This document shows positions 60,679-64,000 of a stretch of 64,000 bases of DNA, piece by piece. Below the pieces are notes generated by a model. The model had not been told where the DNA came from. It did no database searches and saw only the letters and a list, made by a program, of their open reading frames with translations. A program made the translations under genes and the position numbers. This DNA comes from an uncultured Pelosinus sp. (GTDB lineage Bacteria > Bacillota > Negativicutes > UMGS1260). Where the stretch lies: the NCBI GenBank assembly GCA_900550105.1, contig URQW01000005.1, forward strand, positions 9,400-73,399, in the 5' to 3' direction. Position 1 is the first letter of the stretch; every line of letters starts with the position of its first letter.

Positions 60679-63194
60679 CTCCCGCAACAATTTTTATATT
60701 TCTTACCTGAGCCGCAGGGACACACTTCATTGCGTCCTGTCTTATCATGATTCACAATCGGCGTCTTCGGCTGCGCTTGCGCTTCCGTATCTTCACCGTG
60801 AGAAGCATGCGCCTGTTGCAGTCGATCCGACGCCTGAGGCTGCTCTGTTACGATGTTGACGCGATACATATATTTCACAATATCATCTTGAATATGCTCA
60901 ATCATCTGCTGGAACATATCATAAGCTTCCAGTTTATATTCTACCAAAGGATTTTTCTGACCGTAAGCCCGCAGACCAATGCCTTGACGCAGCATTTCCA
61001 TGGCGTCAAGATGTTCCATCCACTTATCGTCAACAACTTTCAGCATAATGACGCGTTCCAGTTGGCGCATATTGTCTTCGCCAAACAGCTGTTCTCTGGC
61101 ATCGTAGGCTTCCGTAGCCGCTTTAAGCAGTTCTTCCTGCACTTCAATCCGGCTCATGTCAGCGAGCGCTTCTACGGTTAAACGGCCTTCCGCCGCAAAG
61201 GCTTCTTCGCTGAAATGAATCAATCCAGCCAAATCCCATTCTTCTTCATACACTTTTTCATTGGCATAAAGATCCATGCCTTGCTCAATGAGTTTCTCAA
61301 TCATTAGGAAAATATTTTCCCGCAGATTATCGCCCATGAGAATCTTGCGACGCTGGCTATAAATCACTTCACGTTGCTGATTCATGACATCATCATATTC
61401 TAGGACTTGCTTACGAATATCAAAGTTGCGGCCTTCGACTTTCTTCTGGGCCTGTTCAATGGAACGCGTAATGAGCGGATGCTCAATGGGCTCATCTTCC
61501 TCCATGCCGAGCTTCTCCATAATCCCGGCAATATTGTCAGAACCAAAGAGACGCATCAAATCATCTTCTAAGGACAGATAAAAGCGCGAAGAACCAGGGT
61601 CGCCTTGACGACCGGCACGACCGCGAAGCTGATTATCAATCCGGCGGCTTTCATGACGTTCTGTACCGACAATATGAAGACCGCCTACTTCCGGCACACC
61701 TTCGCCAAGCACAATATCAGTACCACGACCCGCCATATTCGTCGCAATCGTCACAGCGCCCATCTGCCCGGCCTGAGCTACAATCTGGGCTTCCTGTTCA
61801 TGGAACTTAGCATTGAGTACATTATGAGGGATTCCCTCTTTTTTCAGCATATCGCTTAATAACTCTGACTGCACGATGGAAGTCGTACCAACAAGCGTCG
61901 GCTGACCTTTCCGGTGCACTTCCACAATGTCAGCCACAACGGCTTTATATTTTGCTTTTTTGTTCTTATAAATTACATCAGGCATATCCTGACGCAGAAT
62001 CGGCTTATTCGTCGGCATAACAATAACGTCTAAACTGTAGATTTTACGGAATTCCGCTTCCTCTGTTTTAGCCGTACCAGTCATACCGCCCAGTTTTTCA
62101 TACATTCTAAAATAATTTTGGAAGGTAATCGCCGCAAGGGTTTGGCTTTCCCGTTCAATCTTCACGCCTTCTTTGGCTTCAATGGCTTGATGCAATCCAT
62201 CGGAGTAGCGGCGACCAAACATGAGACGGCCCGTAAATTCGTCGACAATGACGACTTCGCCGTCTTTTACTACATAATCTTTATCGCGTTTCATCAGGCC
62301 ATGAGCCCGCAGCGCCTGATTAAAATGATGGGACAGTTCAATATTTTCCGCTTCATAAAGATTAGTTACGCCAAGGAGTTTTTCTGCTTTGGCAATCCCG
62401 CTTTCCGTAGGCGCTACTGTATGAAGCTTTTCATCAATCGTATAATCTTCGGTAGCAACCAACTTTGGCACAACTTTAGCCAAACGGGAATAAAGCTCTG
62501 TCGACTTTTCGCCAGGGCCGGAAATAATCAGCGGTGTTCTCGCTTCATCAATTAAAATACTATCGACTTCGTCGACGATGGCGTAATGCAAAGGCCGCTG
62601 CACCATTTGTTCTGGCTGCACAACCATATTATCACGAAGATAATCAAAGCCAAATTCATTATTTGTACCATAAGTAATGTCAGCGCTATAGGCTAATTTA
62701 CGCTCATCAAAATCAAGGCCGTGGACAATAAGCCCCACGGACAGACCTAAAAAGCGATAGAGTTTTCCCATCCACTCGCTGTCGCGGCGGGCCAGGTAAT
62801 CATTAACAGTTACGACGTGAACGCCACGGCCTGTCAACGCATTAAGATATACAGGCAAAGTAGCGACCAAGGTTTTACCTTCCCCTGTACGCATTTCGGC
62901 AATATTACCTTCATGCAATGTAATGCCGCCTAAGATCTGTACGTCAAAATGACGCATGGCCAAAACACGGCGCGATGCTTCTCTAACTACAGCGAATGCC
63001 TCAGGCAAGAGGTCATCGACTGATTCACCCTCTTTAATCCGACGCTGAAATTCCACAGTCTTACCTGTCAACGTTGTATCGCTCATAGCCTGCATTTTAG
63101 GCTCTAGGGCATTGACAGCATCAACATACTTTTGCATGCGCTTAATTTCGCGTTCATTGTCATCGCCGAGCAGCTTTTTTAAAAATTTTAACAA
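60675..63194 (-). CDS. secA: Protein translocase ATPase SecA
   Basis: Motor of Sec-dependent export. The 839-residue protein has Walker A (MRTGEGKTLVATLP, near 100), DEVDSILIDEARTPLIISG, the preprotein-binding domain, GRGTDI and the GRAGRQGDPG motif, and ends in the zinc motif CPCGSGKKYKNCC. I start at the TTG 63192-63194 (MLKFLKKLLGD), nine bases after GGGGAG; a TTG at 63203 abuts that site and is less likely. It is followed by prfB with ATGA overlap. Confidence 0.96.
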   Translation of the reverse strand: MLKFLKKLLGDDNEREIKRMQKYVDAVNALEPKMQAMSDTTLTGKTVEFQRRIKEGESVDDLLPEAFAVVREASRRVLAMRHFDVQILGGITLHEGNIAEMRTGEGKTLVATLPVYLNALTGRGVHVVTVNDYLARRDSEWMGKLYRFLGLSVGLIVHGLDFDERKLAYSADITYGTNNEFGFDYLRDNMVVQPEQMVQRPLHYAIVDEVDSILIDEARTPLIISGPGEKSTELYSRLAKVVPKLVATEDYTIDEKLHTVAPTESGIAKAEKLLGVTNLYEAENIELSHHFNQALRAHGLMKRDKDYVVKDGEVVIVDEFTGRLMFGRRYSDGLHQAIEAKEGVKIERESQTLAAITFQNYFRMYEKLGGMTGTAKTEEAEFRKIYSLDVIVMPTNKPILRQDMPDVIYKNKKAKYKAVVADIVEVHRKGQPTLVGTTSIVQSELLSDMLKKEGIPHNVLNAKFHEQEAQIVAQAGQMGAVTIATNMAGRGTDIVLGEGVPEVGGLHIVGTERHESRRIDNQLRGRAGRQGDPGSSRFYLSLEDDLMRLFGSDNIAGIMEKLGMEEDEPIEHPLITRSIEQAQKKVEGRNFDIRKQVLEYDDVMNQQREVIYSQRRKILMGDNLRENIFLMIEKLIEQGMDLYANEKVYEEEWDLAGLIHFSEEAFAAEGRLTVEALADMSRIEVQEELLKAATEAYDAREQLFGEDNMRQLERVIMLKVVDDKWMEHLDAMEMLRQGIGLRAYGQKNPLVEYKLEAYDMFQQMIEHIQDDIVKYMYRVNIVTEQPQASDRLQQAHASHGEDTEAQAQPKTPIVNHDKTGRNEVCPCGSGKKYKNCCGR

Positions 63195-63380
63195 GAGTAT
63201 CAACTCCCCACAATCGTGTCCTAATAAGATCTCTCTATATAAGTAAATAGAGGTATTTTCCTACTTCAGGCTATATCTTTGCCTATTATATGATTTTAAC
63301 AGAGCCAATTTAAAAAGTCAAAAAGGCGTCACTCTTTATTATATAGCGAACGACTCAGAAAGTGTACTGAAAAAAAAAGA

Positions 63381-63411
63381 AAAACAGAAGCTGACAAGCA
63401 GCTTCTGTTTT
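63381..63411 (-). terminator. Intrinsic terminator downstream of hpf
   Basis: AAAACAGAAGCTG and CAGCTTCTGTTTT form a 13-bp stem with a five-base loop, followed by TCTTTTTTTT on the minus strand. It begins 15 bp after the hpf stop. The remainder of 63195-63370 has no gene; it should contain the secA promoter, but no clear boxes were recognised. Confidence 0.85.
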
Positions 63412-63426
63412 TATCGTTTCGTCGCT

Positions 63427-63957
63427 TTAGAATTCTGGTTCGATTAAACCGTAATTGCCGTCTTTGCGGCGATAAATCACGTTGACTTCCTCGGAATCGG
63501 CATCGCGGAATACGTAAAAGTCGTGATGAATCAGGTTCATCTGCAAAATGGCCTCTTCGGTCGTCATTGGCTTTACGGCAAACCGTTTCGTTCTGACAAG
63601 CTTAAATTCCTCGCTCTTTTCTTCCGGTACCGGCGCTGGAACTAGCTCGCTCTTAAAGGAGCCGCCCCGCATTTTACGAGAAATTTTCGTTTTATATTTT
63701 TCAATTTGTTTTTCGATTTTATCAACGACAAGATCAATTGAAGTATACATATCATTCGTTGATTCTTCACCGCGGAGCAACATGCCGTTTACCGGAACAG
63801 TGACTTCCACAATGTGCTGGCCTTTTTCCACTTTGAGGATGGCGGAAATGTCGCCAATACCGTCGAAATATTTAGTGATCTTTCCGACGCGTTTTTCGAC
63901 ATATTCTCGCAGTGCAGGTGTAATTTCGATGTTTTTACCTCGAACATTCATTTTCAT
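63427..63957 (-). CDS. hpf: Ribosome hibernation promoting factor, long form
   Basis: A 176-residue long HPF that dimerises 70S ribosomes into inactive 100S particles in stationary phase. The N-terminal S30AE domain (about 1-100, VRGKNIEITPALREYVEKRVGKI) binds the decoding region; a flexible linker precedes the C-terminal dimerisation domain (about 120-176, VRTKRFAVKPMTTEEAILQMNLIHHDFYVF). ATG 63957 is nine bases after GGGG; the ATG at 63966 abuts it. It lies upstream of secA, as in many Firmicutes. Confidence 0.96.
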   Translation of the reverse strand: MKMNVRGKNIEITPALREYVEKRVGKITKYFDGIGDISAILKVEKGQHIVEVTVPVNGMLLRGEESTNDMYTSIDLVVDKIEKQIEKYKTKISRKMRGGSFKSELVPAPVPEEKSEEFKLVRTKRFAVKPMTTEEAILQMNLIHHDFYVFRDADSEEVNVIYRRKDGNYGLIEPEF

Positions 63958-64000
63958 ATGATACATCCCCTTTCCAGTCTCCTATTTTATATAATTCACC

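Overview
The window looks like the chromosome of an anaerobic, low-to-mid GC Firmicute, most likely of the class Negativicutes (Sporomusaceae/Selenomonadales type). This is an inference from gene content. Bacillus/Clostridium-style neighbourhoods (cggR-gap-pgk-tpi-gpm-eno-secG-rnr-smpB, whiA-yvcK-rapZ, ftsE-ftsX-ctp, hpf-secA-prfB) sit beside anaerobe markers: hydrogenase maturation genes, SCIFF peptide plus maturase, rubredoxin, membrane pyrophosphatase and BioW-type biotin synthesis. I see no rRNA or tRNA gene, CRISPR array, transposase or prophage. Nearly all genes are on the minus strand; the four plus-strand genes are a metallophosphoesterase, an RpiR regulator and a biotin carboxylase, with only one further plus-strand candidate structure set (terminators and promoters) between them.

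Layout. Positions 1-4534 hold a cut-off secreted HAD phosphatase, smpB, rnr and a thioesterase. Positions 4805-14189 are a lower-glycolysis block read from cggR through gap, a fused pgk-tpi, gpmI and eno, followed by secG and a K+-dependent type membrane pyrophosphatase. A well-matched CggR operator lies upstream of cggR. Positions 14503-20480 are hypF-hypC-hypD-hypE-rpoN. Positions 20529-22135 hold the SCIFF peptide gene, too short for routine calling, and its radical SAM maturase, separated by an intrinsic terminator. Positions 22200-28500 hold a secreted protein of unknown role, a plus-strand metallophosphoesterase, a polysaccharide deacetylase and whiA-yvcK-rapZ. Positions 28583-32557 hold a PHP phosphatase and a biotin operon (small membrane protein, bioW, bioF, bioD) preceded by a BirA-like operator. 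Positions 32789-38960 are mixed: Cof-type phosphatase, chemoreceptor, RpiR regulator, orphan membrane protein, rubredoxin, TPM/LemA pair. Positions 39058-47479 carry uvrC, a stand-alone biotin carboxylase, uvrA and uvrB. Positions 48054-63957 are cell-envelope and housekeeping genes: ctp, an M23 hydrolase, ftsX, ftsE, an M50 protease, split transketolase, YitT, csaB, DUF5693, DUF2993, prfB with its programmed frameshift, secA and hpf.

How it fits together. Most of the window is conserved core: sugar-regulated glycolysis with PPi-driven ion pumping, excision repair (a LexA-box-like site lies upstream of uvrB), envelope assembly and division. The least explained DNA is the 574-bp gap 47480-48053. 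It contains degenerate tandem repeats and a strong hairpin whose loop shares an exact 22-nt core with a second hairpin 11 kb away, just after the rpiR gene (36566-36634). The two copies keep a closing stem with different base pairs, so this may be an undescribed structured RNA or DNA repeat family and is the best candidate for something new here.
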